Numbered from the stretch's first letter, positions 43,639 to 55,616 are shown. The stretch: DNA of 64,000 nt from Camellia lanceoleosa (GCA_025200525.1 CM045760.1:45341932-45405931), one strand, 5' to 3'. Notes: generated by a model from the sequence alone, not told the origin. Numbers and translations are program-made.

Positions 43639-44702
43639 ATTTAGAGAACTTGACTCGGACTTCATGATGTGAACTTTTATCTACACTTATATGTTATTTG
43701 CATTGCATTTGCATTGGTGTGCTTAAGTCACTGTGTTTGCCATTTGTTATTCCTGGACGGTTCGCCGGAGGCTTGCCTAAAAGCTTGCCAAAAGGTTGAC
43801 CGGTCGTGGGCTCTGCCATGTTGGAAACACAACCCTTGGATCTAGACTACCGCTGTATCACTTGATCCACTTTTCACTTCTCGATGTTAGGTGTAAGAGG
43901 TATATTATGTAGTTTTACTGAGGTACCCCTTTTGACCACTCAGCCAAGCTACATATAGTAAAGCCATAGTGACTGTTCCAATATAGAATATGATGCTCAC
44001 CCGTATGCAGGATTTTGTGAAATTGCTTGCTTGAAGTTGTGAAACCCTAGCTCACTCCAAAGCTAAGACAGGGAAACCCTAACCTCTCACAAGGGTGTTT
44101 TGAGTGCTTTTGTGCAAAATGTGAAATCTTTGGAAATGTGTGATGCAATCTTGAGAGAGTCTTAATCTTGAGCCGATTCTTTTCAAAATTGAGGGTCATA
44201 TCAGAATTAGAATTTGGGTTGAAATCTAGGGGTTTGTGTTTGATAAACCAGAACCAGGGCCAAAAATTGTTCTTGCTTTACTTTGCCTGGTATACCCGGT
44301 ATCTTGATCTGATGGGGTATTTTGTTTTTAATGCCAGGTTTGTTTGAGCCAGAGAAAGAGCAGTACCCAACTCAGCAAAAGCCAAGCCTAATCTAACCCG
44401 GAAAGTCTTAACCCATCAAAGTCTTAACCCATCACAGTCTATCCAATCCCAGAAAGAACCCACTCAGTAAAGGTCCGGTCCATCTGATCCCCAAAAAGCC
44501 AACTCAGAAAAAATCCATCAAATATCGAAAGACCCATTCTAAAAAGCCTAATCCAGTCAAACCCGTCTAGACTAATCCAATCCAGATACATCAATTGCAA
44601 ATCGGGTTGAAATCCTTGTTAGTCAGCTCTCAGCTTACACCTATTCCTTTTCCCGATTGCTAACTCAGCAGACCCGTGATGGTATAAAGTCTAGAAAAAG
44701 TT
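43639..44702 (+). other. Leader of the Ogre-like element
   Basis: Non-coding, about 1 kb, between primer site and gag. The part at 44,340-44,580 holds repeated CAAAGTCTTAACCCATCA and AATCCA phrases. Long leaders are usual for Ogre-type elements. Confidence 0.55.
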
Positions 44703-45715
44703 GTGGCCATGATGATGACCCGAAACCAGGTAATTGTCATGCAGGATGAGATCAATGCTAAATTGCAATGCCCATCTGGGGCATCTATCACACATCTAGT
44801 TCTGGGCCTCCAACTGAACTTTGATCCACTTCCGCCAGCTGAAAAGTTGCAAGGTCTAGATCCTCGAGAAGGGTTGGCTCAAGCTCGAGTTTTCGAACCC
44901 CTGGTGCAGCCTAATGAAGGGCTTTTTCCTCTTGATATTAATGAGCTTAACCCAACCTCATTAAAAATTGCTAACCTTGAGAAACTATTCAAAAAGGCAC
45001 AAGAACTTAACTCCATTCCCGACATTGAGGATGGATACACCGAGGCTGCCGTAAGGCTCCCGGACAGATTCAAAATGCTGCGCATTGACCGTTTCGATGG
45101 GTCTAGAGATCCTATGGTACATATCCACTTTTCTTGGACATCGTGAAACTGATGGATCTGACTAAGCCTCAGAAACTCTCTCTGTATAGAAGAACCCTGT
45201 CGGGTATAGTAGCCATTTGGTATGCCAAGTTAGAGGATAAATTGAAGCAAAGCTGAGAAGATTTGGCTGAGGCGTTTGTCAATCAGTACTCTTACAATAC
45301 CCAAATTGAAATGACCACCCAAGAGCTTGAAGCAACCTACCAGAATCCTAAAGAACCTTTTTGTGGAATTTGTTGCAAGGTGGAGAGCAAAGGCAGCACA
45401 AATGACAGATTGACCTTTTGAGAGTGACCAAGTGCGAATAGTGGTGTAGAACCTTAAGCCTGATATGTTACAAAAGTTAATAGTCACTCCATTGTTCACT
45501 TTCAAAAATTTGCATAAATTAGGGATTCAAATTGAGAGTGCATTTAACAAAGGGATTATTCCTAGAACAAGCAAACCAACTAGGAGGTTGTTTTTCGAGA
45601 GTACCAATGCTAACAGTAGGACTATTCCCAAACCTACTGAAATCAATACCGTCGTCACTCCCAAAACTGCCAACCCCTTTACTAACACTAGTCCACAAAT
45701 AGCCAGCCCAACTTG
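44703..45715 (+). pseudogene. Ogre-like Gag, first part, frameshifted
   Basis: Recognisable blocks: RFKMLRIDRFDGSRDPMVHI, then LSLYRRTLSGIVAIWYAKLE, LAEAFVNQYSYNTQIEMTT, ELEATYQNPKE and LQKLIVTPLFTFKNLHKLGI, then NKGIIPRT. These are the capsid-like core of Ogre/Tat Gag. Frames change near 45,120, 45,260 and 45,420. The reading is interrupted by the Cassandra element at 45739 and resumes at 46345. Confidence 0.8.
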
Positions 45716-45847
45716 AGCTCAAGACAGAACTTTCACCCTGTAAGGCCCCGGTGTCCCACATTGGGAATGGAGGGGGAGTTCCTGGGCTATAAAAGTAAAA
45801 ACTTGGACCCTTATATAGCATCGAGGCTTTTTCCCTAATGGTGAAAT

Positions 45848-45925
45848 CCCTATTAGAACTCCCCAGTTAAGCGTGCTTAGGCTGGAGTAGTTCTGGGATA
45901 GGTGACCCACTGGGAAAAACAAATC
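45848..45925 (+). ncRNA. 5S-rRNA-like region in Cassandra LTR 1
   Basis: Matches the central and 3' parts of plant 5S rRNA (CAGAACTCC.CAGTTAAGCG type) with several substitutions. It supplies an internal RNA polymerase III promoter to the TRIM and is not a ribosomal 5S gene. LTR 1 has box C changed to GGGATAGGTGACCCACTGGG. Confidence 0.8.
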
Positions 45926-46206
45926 CGTGCGGGCATGGCCCAAAGCGGACAATATCGATGACATGTGAAGGGTTGGGGTGTTACAAATGGTATCAGGGCC
46001 GACTCTCTGAAGAACTGAGTGTGGGCCCCTGGCGTCTCTCGGTATATGTGGGCGGGCAGACTACTGTACAGGGACATGCAACCCTAAGGGGGGTGATTGT
46101 AAGGCCCCGGTGTCCCACATCGGGAATGGAGAGGGAGTTCTTGGGCTATAAAAGTAAAAACTTGGATCCTTATATAGCATCGAGGCCTTTTCCCTAGTGG
46201 TGAAAT

Positions 46207-46284
46207 CCCTATTAGAACTCCCCAGTTAAGCGTGCTTAGGCTGGAGTAGTTCTGGGATGAGTGACCCATTGGGAAGAACAAATC
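46207..46284 (+). ncRNA. 5S-rRNA-like region in Cassandra LTR 2
   Basis: Same region in the second LTR. Box A (AGTTAAGCGTGCTTAGGC) is identical to LTR 1; box C reads GGGATGAGTGACCCATTGGG. Part of the TRIM, not a ribosomal gene. Confidence 0.8.
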
Positions 46285-46344
46285 CGTGCGGGCGTGGCCC
46301 AAAGCGGACAATATCGATGACATGTGAAAGGTTGAGGTGTTACA

Positions 46345-47225
46345 CTCCCTCCTCTATATAAGCCTATCTAGCGCACTAAAAGTCTTGATAGAAAGAGAAT
46401 ATCTCAAACCCCTTTATCCCCAACCTTTGCCTAACCCACTTCTTGCTAGACATAATCTCACCAAATACTGTGTGTACCATCAGCAACGCGGTCACGGTAC
46501 CAATCGTTGCTACTGCCTTTGTCATGAGTTTCAAAATCTTATCGATAACCAGACAATAGCTCTACCTCAAGAACCCAATGTTACTACCAACCCCCTTCCC
46601 ATTCACGACCAAGTACCTCCTCCTCACCTTAACCTCATCTATACACTACCACCTACTTTCAACCTCAGTATATACATCACCCCAGTTCATCTGCCCAAGC
46701 CAAAGGTGTTCATTGTTGAAAGTACCGATTTGTGCATGATGGATGCACCCAATCCGGTTTGGATACGCTAAGACTGCCAAATGGCCGAACCCACTACTGT
46801 TAAGATGTTGGGGATGATTGAAGACCTTCAAGGAACGGTGGCATATTTAACATTTGGGGTTTCGATCTCGTCAAAAAGCTCTCCAATCTCGAGGTGAACT
46901 GCAATTAAAAAGGGCCAACACGAAGCTATCTCAAGTCTGGGTGATGACAGATCAACAACAAATGGGCCTCATTTCGATATCGCCACCCAATCCCTTGGCC
47001 AAGCAAAAGCGTAGTAAGAACAAGGCCGGGACAAGTAGTGATCCCTATGCACATCTTCGGTGGTCTATTGAGACTTTAAAGGTCAAAGGGTTGAACAAGC
47101 AGCAAGTGCCTGAAGTTGTTACAAAGGCTGTGGATAACATTTTTGTTGCTTAGGTTGAGTGCATTTCAAATCAGGGCCAAACAATGAAAATGGATGCTTT
47201 ACTAGAAACACCTATCTTAATTCCA
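46345..47225 (+). pseudogene. Ogre-like Gag, second part with zinc knuckle
   Basis: The frame resumes with LKVLIEREYLKPLYPQPLPN, then CVYHQQRGHGTNRC (a Cys-X2-His-X4-His-X4-Cys knuckle variant), HEFQNLIDNQTI and PNVTTNPLP, standard Ogre Gag C-terminal blocks. After a stop near 46,770 further gag-like sequence (WVMTDQQQMGLISISPPNPL, QQVPEVVTKAVD) runs to about 47,150. No protease or pol follows. Confidence 0.75.
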
Positions 47226-47880
47226 GTCCCAAGTCTATGAACACCCGGCCAACACCCGCCAATCCATTTGCCAATGTTCCTAACCTAGTGCTCATTGCTC
47301 CCAAAAATGAACCTTCGCTCAAGTCTATATGAGCCTAACCTATGCATTGAAGGTACTGATGGAGAAAGAGTATCTCAAACCGCTCAATTCTTTACCTTTC
47401 CCCAATCCTTTCCCACCTAGACATGACCTTACACAATATTGCATATTTCATCAGCAATACGGTCATCATATTGACCATTGCTTTCACCTTCGTCATGAAA
47501 TTTAAGACCTGATTAACAATAAGGTCATCACCCCACCTGAAAATCCCAAAGCTGTCAATAACCTTCTCTCTAACTGTAATAGATTGCCACGCCATAACAT
47601 AAAACCCACCCACAGTTTGCCAACAACCAACCATTACCCTAGCCAACACATCGTACCCGCCAATGAGCCTAAACCCATTATATTCATTCCTGAATCTTCC
47701 GATTCTGATCTGAGCAAAAAGAACAAAATCTTTGAAGAGATAGAAAGTTTACTTGACCTTGGTGAGTTCAAGCTTGATGAAGTAGTGGGCGCTCTCGAGA
47801 TGCTAGTACTGATGGTTGGAATGATGAACCTCTATCTCAGTTAGGGGAATTGTCGAAAGCATTTGAAAAGGACCTTCTGA
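47226..47880 (+). pseudogene. Second copy of the gag zinc-knuckle region
   Basis: KEYLKPLNSLPFPNPFPPRH, then CIFHQQYGHHIDHCFHLRHE (stop) DLINNKVI repeat the order of the previous knuckle region about 0.9 kb downstream, with different substitutions. IIFIPESSDSDL and LLDLGEFKLDEVV follow. This is a diverged second fragment of the same family, either a nested insertion or an internal duplication. Confidence 0.65.
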
Positions 47881-48489
47881 ATTAGGGGCATGGTGTGAAA
47901 AAGCAATTGTTTTGGTCAAGAAGTGTTAAGATTTGTATGCTTGAGAGGTTCTATCTCAGTTGAGAGCAAGTTTATTATAGGTTTCCTACTTGGGAGCATG
48001 GAATCGCATTTCTTAGTAAAAAACGTCATCGAATTAGGAGTCTCTTGCTACTATGGTCTGGTAAACTCAAATTGATCAGCTTGTGTCTTCAACTATATCT
48101 TCACATCAACTCTCAAAATTCTGATTTATAGCTTCTATTTTTTGCCTGTATCATCACACAACAATGTTTTTACATTCATTCATTTTCTTTTCCTTTCATA
48201 TATTTCCTTTTCCTTTTCTATCTATATACCTATACTGAATGCATGAATTTCATTATGTTTTTTATTTTATCTTTACCCCGACTCTACTACAAACATGTAG
48301 TTGTGGCTTTGAATAATATATTGATTTACTTCTGTCTAGTCATGGTGAAAGCTCTCATAAGTGATGGAGGAGTAAGAGATAAATCAAGAAAATTGAGAAT
48401 GAATTCCTTTCCATAGATTGCAATTGAAAAATCTCCCGACTACACACTATTAGGCAAGACTTCCATTGCCAGAAGGGAAATTTTATTTA
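47881..48489. other. Unassigned DNA with dispersed repeat copy 2 (47,950-48,065)
   Basis: The repeat shared with 3,280-3,422 lies here (CTCAGTTGAGAGCAAGTTT, CCTACTTGGGAGCA, ACGTCATCGAATTAGGAG, CTTGCTACTA). The rest is AT-rich without a gene. Confidence 0.5.
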
Positions 48490-48870
48490 GGCCTCGTTTG
48501 GGAACATGCTAATTTAGGCCAAGTTTGGAAAGACTAAATAAGTGCACTTTTTGACTTTTATTGTATTATGTGTAGAAAAAGTAAAGAGGAGATGTTGATT
48601 GATGTGACCCAAAAAAGATAAAAAAATGAAATAAGTGCACTTATTTTGTTTAGCCAAACTTAACCTTAGTAACTTTTTGGCTATTTGGCTAAAATATAAG
48701 CTAAAAAAAACTAGTATGTTTAGGATGACTTTTTAGCTTTTTACGAAAAGATGTGCAAAAAGTAGAGAGAAAATAGAATCTTTGACTTTTTTGTATGGAT
48801 TGTTAGTTTTTTGGCTAATTTAGTAACTTTTTGACCTTTTAACTAAAAAAGAGAGTTCCCAAACGAGACC
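48490..48870. mobile_element. Tourist-like MITE of the same family as 40575-40804, TSD TTA
   Basis: Ends GGCCTCGTTTGGGAACATG and GTTCCCAAACGAGACC, flanked by TTA at 48487-48489 and 48871-48873. Without the nested insertion it is about 229 bp, matching the 230 bp of the other copy. Confidence 0.88.
48517..48665. mobile_element. Second Tourist-like MITE nested inside the first, 149 bp
   Basis: Ends GGCCAAGTTTGG and CCAAACTTAACC, with TTA at 48514-48516 and 48666-48668. Comparison with the uninterrupted copy at 40575-40804 (CTAATTTAGTAACTT) shows the empty site exactly. Inside, AATAAGTGCACTT occurs in both orientations. Confidence 0.88.
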
Positions 48871-48873
48871 TTA

Positions 48874-49888
48874 ATATCACGTTGTGTTTTTATACCATTC
48901 TTCATGCATGCTAGACTACATTTAATAGTTTCGAAGTCGGCTAGTCTGGTCAAAATCTATGTGGGCAATCTGTTGTAGTTGGAGGGATTTGGGCTTGATT
49001 AAAGGGAAGTTGAGAAGCCACCTACCCTATTTGAAGTATTATTTAGAATTCAAATCCAATGCAAATATTCAAAAAAAAAATATATATATATGACACTATT
49101 TGAAATTGGTATACCGCGGAGAGTTTTATGTTTATTTGTTTAAATTTACACTCTGATCTGTTTAGACTTGTCGTGAAGTGGGTAATGAAATGATTCTCTT
49201 GTCTAAGAAGAGAACAGAACAGAAGGGGAAGTTCATCTAATAGTAACAAATGGTTCTCTTGTCTTTGATATTTAACGGCATTTTCTTAAACATCACATTG
49301 TATTGACTAACACGGCACCGTTTTAACTTCAGAAGGCATTTTTAAACGCCTTGATTTCACTCTCTCTAAACCCTTGATTTCACTCTCTCTTGCTTCAAAC
49401 CCCTTCGTTTCTCTCGCTTCAAACCTTCGTTTATTCGATTAATCTGCAACCCTTCTCTTCGATTCACCCCTTCGTTTATTCAATTCAAGTATTCGTAGAT
49501 CGTCGATTCGCAGATCAGAATGTGCCATCTCGAGTTCGTGTTCGCAGGTCTTTCTTCATGGTAAGTGTTGATCAGTCTCATCTATATCTTCTCACATTCA
49601 AGTTCGATTGAAGATGATACTTACTAATGGAATCATTCGATTCCGGTATGTTAGGTTTCATCTACTTTATCATTCTTAGATCAGATTGATTGAAGATCTA
49701 TTGATCGATTGAAGGTGATTTCGAAGTTCTACCTTCTTCAGCTCGGTGATTCAATCTCAGATTCATTCGGCGATTTTGAAATTCTCTCTCGATTTCAAAG
49801 CTCGGTGATTCAATTTCAGATTCATCCGGCGAGGAGAGTGAGCACCATCATCTACTAAGGTGAGCACCTTCCCTTCAGAAAATCTCAA

Positions 49889-49922
<34 letters not shown>

Positions 49923-51409
49923 GTTCTTCCTTCCCGTCAATTCTTCTCCTAGGGTTTTCAATCAATGTTTTGAAGAAGTTTAATCTCTATTTTTTTATTG
50001 ATCAGTTTGTATTGATCAATCAGTGTTTTACACTTCTCATTTATTTTTCCCCAGATCACTATAACTGATTTTTCAATCAGTATTCTTTATTTTTCACTCT
50101 CTATTTTTTTATTACCTTGTTTTAAACCCTAAATTAGCATCAACAATATTAGCCTGTTTTTTTCCTATGCTAATCTGATTTTTGGTCCCAATTCTGATGT
50201 ATGCACATATTATACTTTTCTCAATGGCATTGTTGTTAGGGTTGCAAAGTTTAATGATTCTAGATGATTTTTAGGAGTTAAGTTTATGAATCTTTTGTAC
50301 TTATTCCAGTTACAAGATTAGGGACTTTAAGCAGGAAATAAGAGTGAAAGATGAGACTGTAAAAGGAACTTACTGTATACATACAAATAAATATGGAAAT
50401 TAATTGTGCCAATGAATAATAGATAAAAAGATTATGAATAATGAATGATAGAATGCTTCCAAGCTTACAAATTAATGTATTTACAGATTCTCATTAGTAA
50501 AACTCAGTGGCCATGTGGTCATGATTGTCTTGACTTCTCTTTTGGAAAAAATGTTCCCCAGTAGCATAATGATTCTATAAATAAGGTGCATAATTTCCAA
50601 AAGAAAATTTATGTAATCATGCTATGACTAAAAGTCTACAACATACATCACTAGGTGATTATGAATGACATACGGGGTAATATGTCATGATTTCATGTTG
50701 TTTTTATTATTTTGTTCTTTACTGAAGCTTTGATTTTTGTTTGTTTTTTCCCTCAACTATGCAACATTCAGGTACTTTTGGACTCATAATTAAACACAGC
50801 TTTATGCTTTATGCACAAATATATCCTTCATTTTCAGTGGCCTGCTAATGTTACTCTGTTTTATGTGGGTTAGTATGAGTATGCAAGTACACATATTTAT
50901 GTGCATACCTGGATTTCTATTTCCAGCATCACTTCAAGTAATGAATCCCTTCAAATATGTGATGGTAAAAGTTTGTATGCATGCTTCAAATTTCAGTTGA
51001 TGCTAGTTAATTGGGTGGATGAGTAGCTTCAGTGATCAATAACTTAAATCTTTGTAAACTTAAATTGGTTGAGCTTGGTTGCCCCTGAATGTCTACTTGG
51101 GTACTAAGCCTAGTAACCAATGTATAATTGTTTTGAAATATGCCTGAACCTGTTTATTCTGTTCAGCACATGCCCATGAATGTCTAATTGGGTACTCAAT
51201 TTCATTATTGACCAAAATGAAGCTCACATCAAAATTCCAACTATGAAAAGAGATATGATCAAAATAGTGAAAGGTGTTTACACTTTCTGAATTTTGGGGT
51301 TTTGATCAAGTTTAAGCAAGAACCACTCCAGGTTGATGTTTAATTCCTCAATGTTCAAAATAGTCAATTCTAATGCAAAATAGTGAAAGATGTTACATTT
51401 GATATTTAA
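48874..51409. other. Unassigned DNA with possible non-coding exon and (TC)n
   Basis: From 49,310 to 49,560 the strand is pyrimidine-rich like a plant 5' UTR and ends TCTTTCTTCATG|GTAAGTGTT, a good splice donor, but no convincing coding frame follows. A (TC)15 run lies at 49,891-49,920. The remainder to 51,409 is AT-rich without motifs; it may be intron of an unknown transcript. Confidence 0.4.
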
Positions 51410-51667
51410 CTAAAGGAGGTGAATGGCTTTGGGATAAGTGGAGATTTTCAAACCTGAGACCAATTGGAAAAGTGGGGATGTGGTAAACTTCTTAGTAAGT
51501 AGGTAAGCCCAATGGCTATTAAAATCACCATTCGCAGATCCCAGATGATCTGGTCTGGACCACTGGAAAGTGATCTCAAAGATTGAAATATAGATCTTAG
51601 TGGGAAAAGCCATGGAGATGTTGCTAAAATCCCAAGCATTGTTGGACCAACAGTCTCTAACTTTCAT
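51410..51667 (-). pseudogene. Possible LINE ORF2 fragment
   Basis: The frame VRDCWSNNAWDFSNISMAFP, then PDHLGSANGDFNSHWAYLL resembles the 'V.DLI...W.....L...FP......I......PD.L.W..S.NG.FS..SAY' block upstream of the zf-RVT region in plant LINEs. It is isolated and short, so moderate confidence only. Confidence 0.45.
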
Positions 51668-54300
51668 ATTCTCCTCAAAAGATTTAAGGGGCCAATTCCA
51701 ATCTAATTATCAAACCAAAACAAGGTATGGGCCGATTCCGTTGCACCAGCTGTTGCACCCTCGAACCCATTACATAGGCAGCAAGTATTTTAATTATTTT
51801 TACTAGTTATGACTTTAAATTGCCCAGAGCTACTATACAACTTGAGTTCTTATTGAATGATAGGTTGTTGATTCACTTAGTAGCCATCCCACTGTTCGGC
51901 CAATGCCACATCAACAACAATCTCATACATTTTCATCCCAAGAGGCGAGCAATTATTAATCAAAGCCTTTTTGACAATACAAGACCTTATTAATTAAAAT
52001 ACTTGTTCTTATTAAATGTAGGTTCACCTTTCAAAGAAGAAGAAGAAGAAGAAGAAGAAGAAGAACTAACAAAAGGTACATATGAGATTTTGGATTTTCA
52101 ATATTGATATTGACCGATATATCAACTGTAAAAATATCAAACAATTTATAAAGGTCCCATTTGAAGACTTCCCTTAGAATATCTCATACTTATTCTTTTT
52201 TATTTACAATCACGTGTTGGAGGGCTTTAGGATCTATTTGACCCCTTTTTTTTTTTTTTATTTATTTTATTTTTATTTATGTGTGCTTGTTTGCTTCTTG
52301 CAGGGTGGAGATCCATCTCAATCTATTTTTTGGAGGTATTATTTTCCAAGAGTCATGTAATTCTTTTCTTTAGCTTTTCTTGGTATATATTGATGGGTTT
52401 TTGTTTTTTTATCTGTTTTTTTTTTATTCATTATTCTGATTTTGTGCAGTTATAATTTTGGTTAACTTTACCTTTTGGCATAGCTAATGCTTTTTGGACT
52501 TGTGTCATTGCTAATGGATCATTGGATCATTTTTGTGGTCAAGATTTGCATTAAATCATCGGCCCTCAGCTGGTTGTATCCATGTGTAGCAGACTCAAAT
52601 GATTAGGTGATATTGTTTGGTAGTTGGCCTATCCATATTAGTTGAAGTTTGGCCTTTGAAACTAACTCGTTCTAAGCTTGGTTTCTTGGAATTGAACTTG
52701 TTGGATTTTTTTCATGAAGGATGTTGTATTGGATATTATTATAGATGTGATGGAACAGTAATTAAACAAATATTTGTAAGTTATCTGGTTACAAATTCTT
52801 GGTGCGGATGACAAGTATATTTGTCAATACACTGAAGAATCTCGTAACTTCTGGGGAAGTAAGTTTTTATTGCCTTAGGATTTTGACTTATTGTTTTCGT
52901 TTCTCAATGGAACAGAACAAGTTCATAATGGTTCTTTATTAGTAGAACCATTCTCTTTAGGCATAATTGACTTTGTGATTTAGTAACTGCAATCTATCAG
53001 CTCATGATTTTATTTCACTATCAGAAAACAAATATTTGTAAGCTATATTCAAAATGATGAAGCACTTAGAGCTGAAGATCTCAAAAACAGTTAAAATTTA
53101 TGCCCGGGATGCTTTTTTATATATTATTAGAATAATTTATGCCTGGAGATTTCAAAGACAATTTCAAAGATGTTTCGTGATTCATGTCGTTTCAATTGAC
53201 ATCTATAGTTTTCACTTTTGTTTGCAGCATCAGAAATTCAAATTGTGATAATACAAAGATGGATTTTTGGTTCCAGCTCTTCAGTAGATTATTGCATAAT
53301 TAAAATATGATTTAGTTTTGATTCATTGTTCATTATTGCTATTTTTATAGGTATTTTTTTAAGTTAAATCTTAATAGAATTAGCAGTGTCACAAAAAGAA
53401 TTAGCGACATTTTTGAGAACTATAGTGGTGTTTTTTAAATGCCTCTAAAAGCTTAATTTCTAGTAGTGGCTCACACAAAAAAATGATTTATTTTATTTTT
53501 TTAGATACACTTAATCTATGTATACTTAAAAAGTATAATATTTTGTGATTTTTTTTTTAATTTACCAAATACAAAAAAAATATAAAAATACAAAAAATCA
53601 GTAATATTGTAATAAATGTGAATGACAGTGTTTGGTAATATTGTAATAAAATGTAAGTGAATAGATGAGAACTAAAATTTATGTTGGAAATAAAAATGAA
53701 AAATTTTATTCATATATAAAATTTATACAAAAAATATCATAAAAATATTGTGATAGTGATGTAAATACAAATTATATTTATGAGTGTTTTGTTTTAAAGT
53801 GAATGGTCACCATTAAATTATATTATTGTGTTTGAAAATTTTATATAAAATTTATTCTTGTATATCATCACTTAATAAGAATATGTTTAGCGTGAATTTA
53901 ATGATAGAAAATTGTAGAATGTAATCACGATGATAGGAAGAAAAAATAGTAAAAAAAATGGCAACATGATCGTTTAAAAATTTCTAGAACATGATATTAG
54001 CAATGCAGGGATAATTTGTAATGAGATTTCAAATCTCATAAAGAAGAATGTAACTTTTTATAAGTCAGAAAAATCTATATTAAATAGAACCTTCAGGGAG
54101 TGTTAGTGTAATTTACCTATATAAATATGTCCATACCACATCCACATCATTCCAAACGTATTTTATGTATACAAATTTTATTTGTAAATTTTTTTTCCTT
54201 CAAATGTTCACATTAATAAGGTTGTTTAGTGGAGCTAATGACCGGCCAAGTGTTCAACTGAAAATGACTATCCATATTTATTGTTGGACTGAAATCAATA
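51668..54300. other. Unassigned AT-rich DNA; (GAA)n; possible CACTA-type end
   Basis: A (GAA)n microsatellite lies at about 52,034-52,065. TTTCTAGTAGTG at about 53,457-53,468 reads CACTACTAGAAA on the other strand, like a CACTA transposon terminus, with GTCGCTAAT-type subterminal words beside it. A partner end with matching 3-bp duplication was not confirmed. No gene is seen. Confidence 0.4.
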
Positions 54301-55111
54301 TCTATATATTAAGCAAAATGGTCTTTTAAAACCCAAGACTTGTGGAAGCTCCAACATGTCAATCCTAATTTCCTGATTTTTTAATATTTTTTTAAAAAAA
54401 AATTGACTTGGTGATTGGTGATTGGTTCAAAGATTGTAATAATTACACAATTGATTACAATAAACACTTAATTTATAATAATTACACTTATTAAATGAAT
54501 AACGCAATAAATGAAATCCTAATTTCCTTACTTTTTGCATCCCAAGAGATCCATGTAATTATTGTGTAAATGCCTCTTAAATAAATAAATAAACACTTAT
54601 TAAATTCTTTCAAACTCTTCGGTCAAACCCCATGTATTTAATTTATATATTATGTAATTATTGTGTAAATGCCTCTTAAATAAATAAATAAATACTTATT
54701 AAATTCTTTCAAACTCTTCGATCAAACCCCATGTATTTAATTTATATATTAAAAAATTCTAATTTCCTAATTTTTTAATATTTTTTTTAAAAAAAATTGA
54801 CTTGGTGATTGGTGATTGGTTCAAAGATTGTAATAATTACACTATTGATTACAATAAACACTTAATTTATAATAATTACACTTATTAAATGAATAACATA
54901 ATAAATGAAATCTTAATTTTCTTACTTTTTGCATCCCCAAGAGACCCATGTAATTATTGTGTAAATGCCTCTTAAATAAATAAATAAACACTTATTAAAT
55001 TCTTTCAAACTCCTCGGTCAAACCCTATGTATTTAATTTATATATTAAAAAAAATGAAAACAAATATAAATATCTATAATTATTCCGTGCATAGCACGGG
55101 TGATAGGCTAG
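54301..55111 (+). mobile_element. Non-autonomous Helitron, 811 bp
   Basis: It starts TCTATATATTAAGC after an A and ends CTAG before a T, the A^T target expected for Helitrons. Eight bases upstream of CTAG is the terminal hairpin CCGTGC-ATA-GCACGG (55085-55099). There are no TIRs or TSD and no Rep/helicase coding. The inside holds duplicated blocks (TTGACTTGGTGATTGGTGATT at about 54,402 and 54,798; TGTAATTATTGTGTAAATGC three times). Confidence 0.88.
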
Positions 55112-55616
55112 TATATATATATATACAAATGTTTATTTATTTACTAAAAAATTTAGAATAAACTACTAATAGGTCCTAATAGTTAGACTTAATTTTCATC
55201 AAGTCCTATTGAAAATAAGTCTTAATAAAATTGTCGCTAAAAATAATTTTTTTTGTGACAATTTTTTATATATATCGTTAAAAATTGACAATTAGTGATT
55301 TTTTTTTGTCATGATTTTTATAAATTGTCGCTAAAACTTACAATTAGTGATTTTTTTTATGACAAATTTTTTGCATAAGATCTATTAGATAATAAGTCCA
55401 TTTATTAGGACCTACATGTAAGTACCCCTACTATTTATTATTGGACGGTAATAAGGTGAGGGTCATATTGTTGGTAGATTATTCGGGATTCATAATTTTC
55501 CATTTTATTTTGATGATATTACACGCATCAATTAGTATATCAATTAGTGTACCAGCATATATTATGACATTATTATTTTAAAGTTATGACCCCACCCATT
55601 ATACAAATTACAAATA
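55112..55616. repeat. CACTA-like subterminal repeat remnant
   Basis: ATTGTCGCTAAAA, GACAATTAGTGA and TGTGACAATTTTT words recur in both orientations at 55,215-55,380, as in the subterminal regions of plant CACTA-type elements. No CACTA terminus is visible, so the element is broken. Confidence 0.4.

Larger units (their letters stand above)
45739..46344 (+). mobile_element. Cassandra TRIM element with 5S-rRNA-like LTRs
   Basis: Two 247-bp LTRs (45739-45985 and 46098-46344) flank a 112-bp internal domain. Each LTR starts TGTAAGGCCCCGGTGTCCCA, ends GGTGTTACA and contains CCAGTTAAGCGTGCTTAGGC and GGGTGACCC-type sequence, the box A and box C regions of plant 5S rRNA. That is diagnostic of Cassandra. 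The internal domain begins with TGGTATCAGGGCC (tRNA-Met primer site) and ends with AAGGGGGGTGAT (polypurine tract). No protein is encoded. Flanks CACCC and CTCCC fit a 5-bp duplication with one change. The LTRs differ at about a dozen sites. It sits inside Ogre-like gag. Confidence 0.92.

Noticed and set aside
45848..46284. Two tandem 5S rRNA genes
   Set aside because: The 5S-like sequence lies inside paired LTRs with primer site and polypurine tract, diagnostic of a Cassandra TRIM.
53016..53468. Complete 453-bp CACTA MITE (CACTATCAGAAAA ... TTTCTAGTAGTG)
   Set aside because: The termini match weakly and the flanking three bases (TTT and GCT) do not form a duplication.
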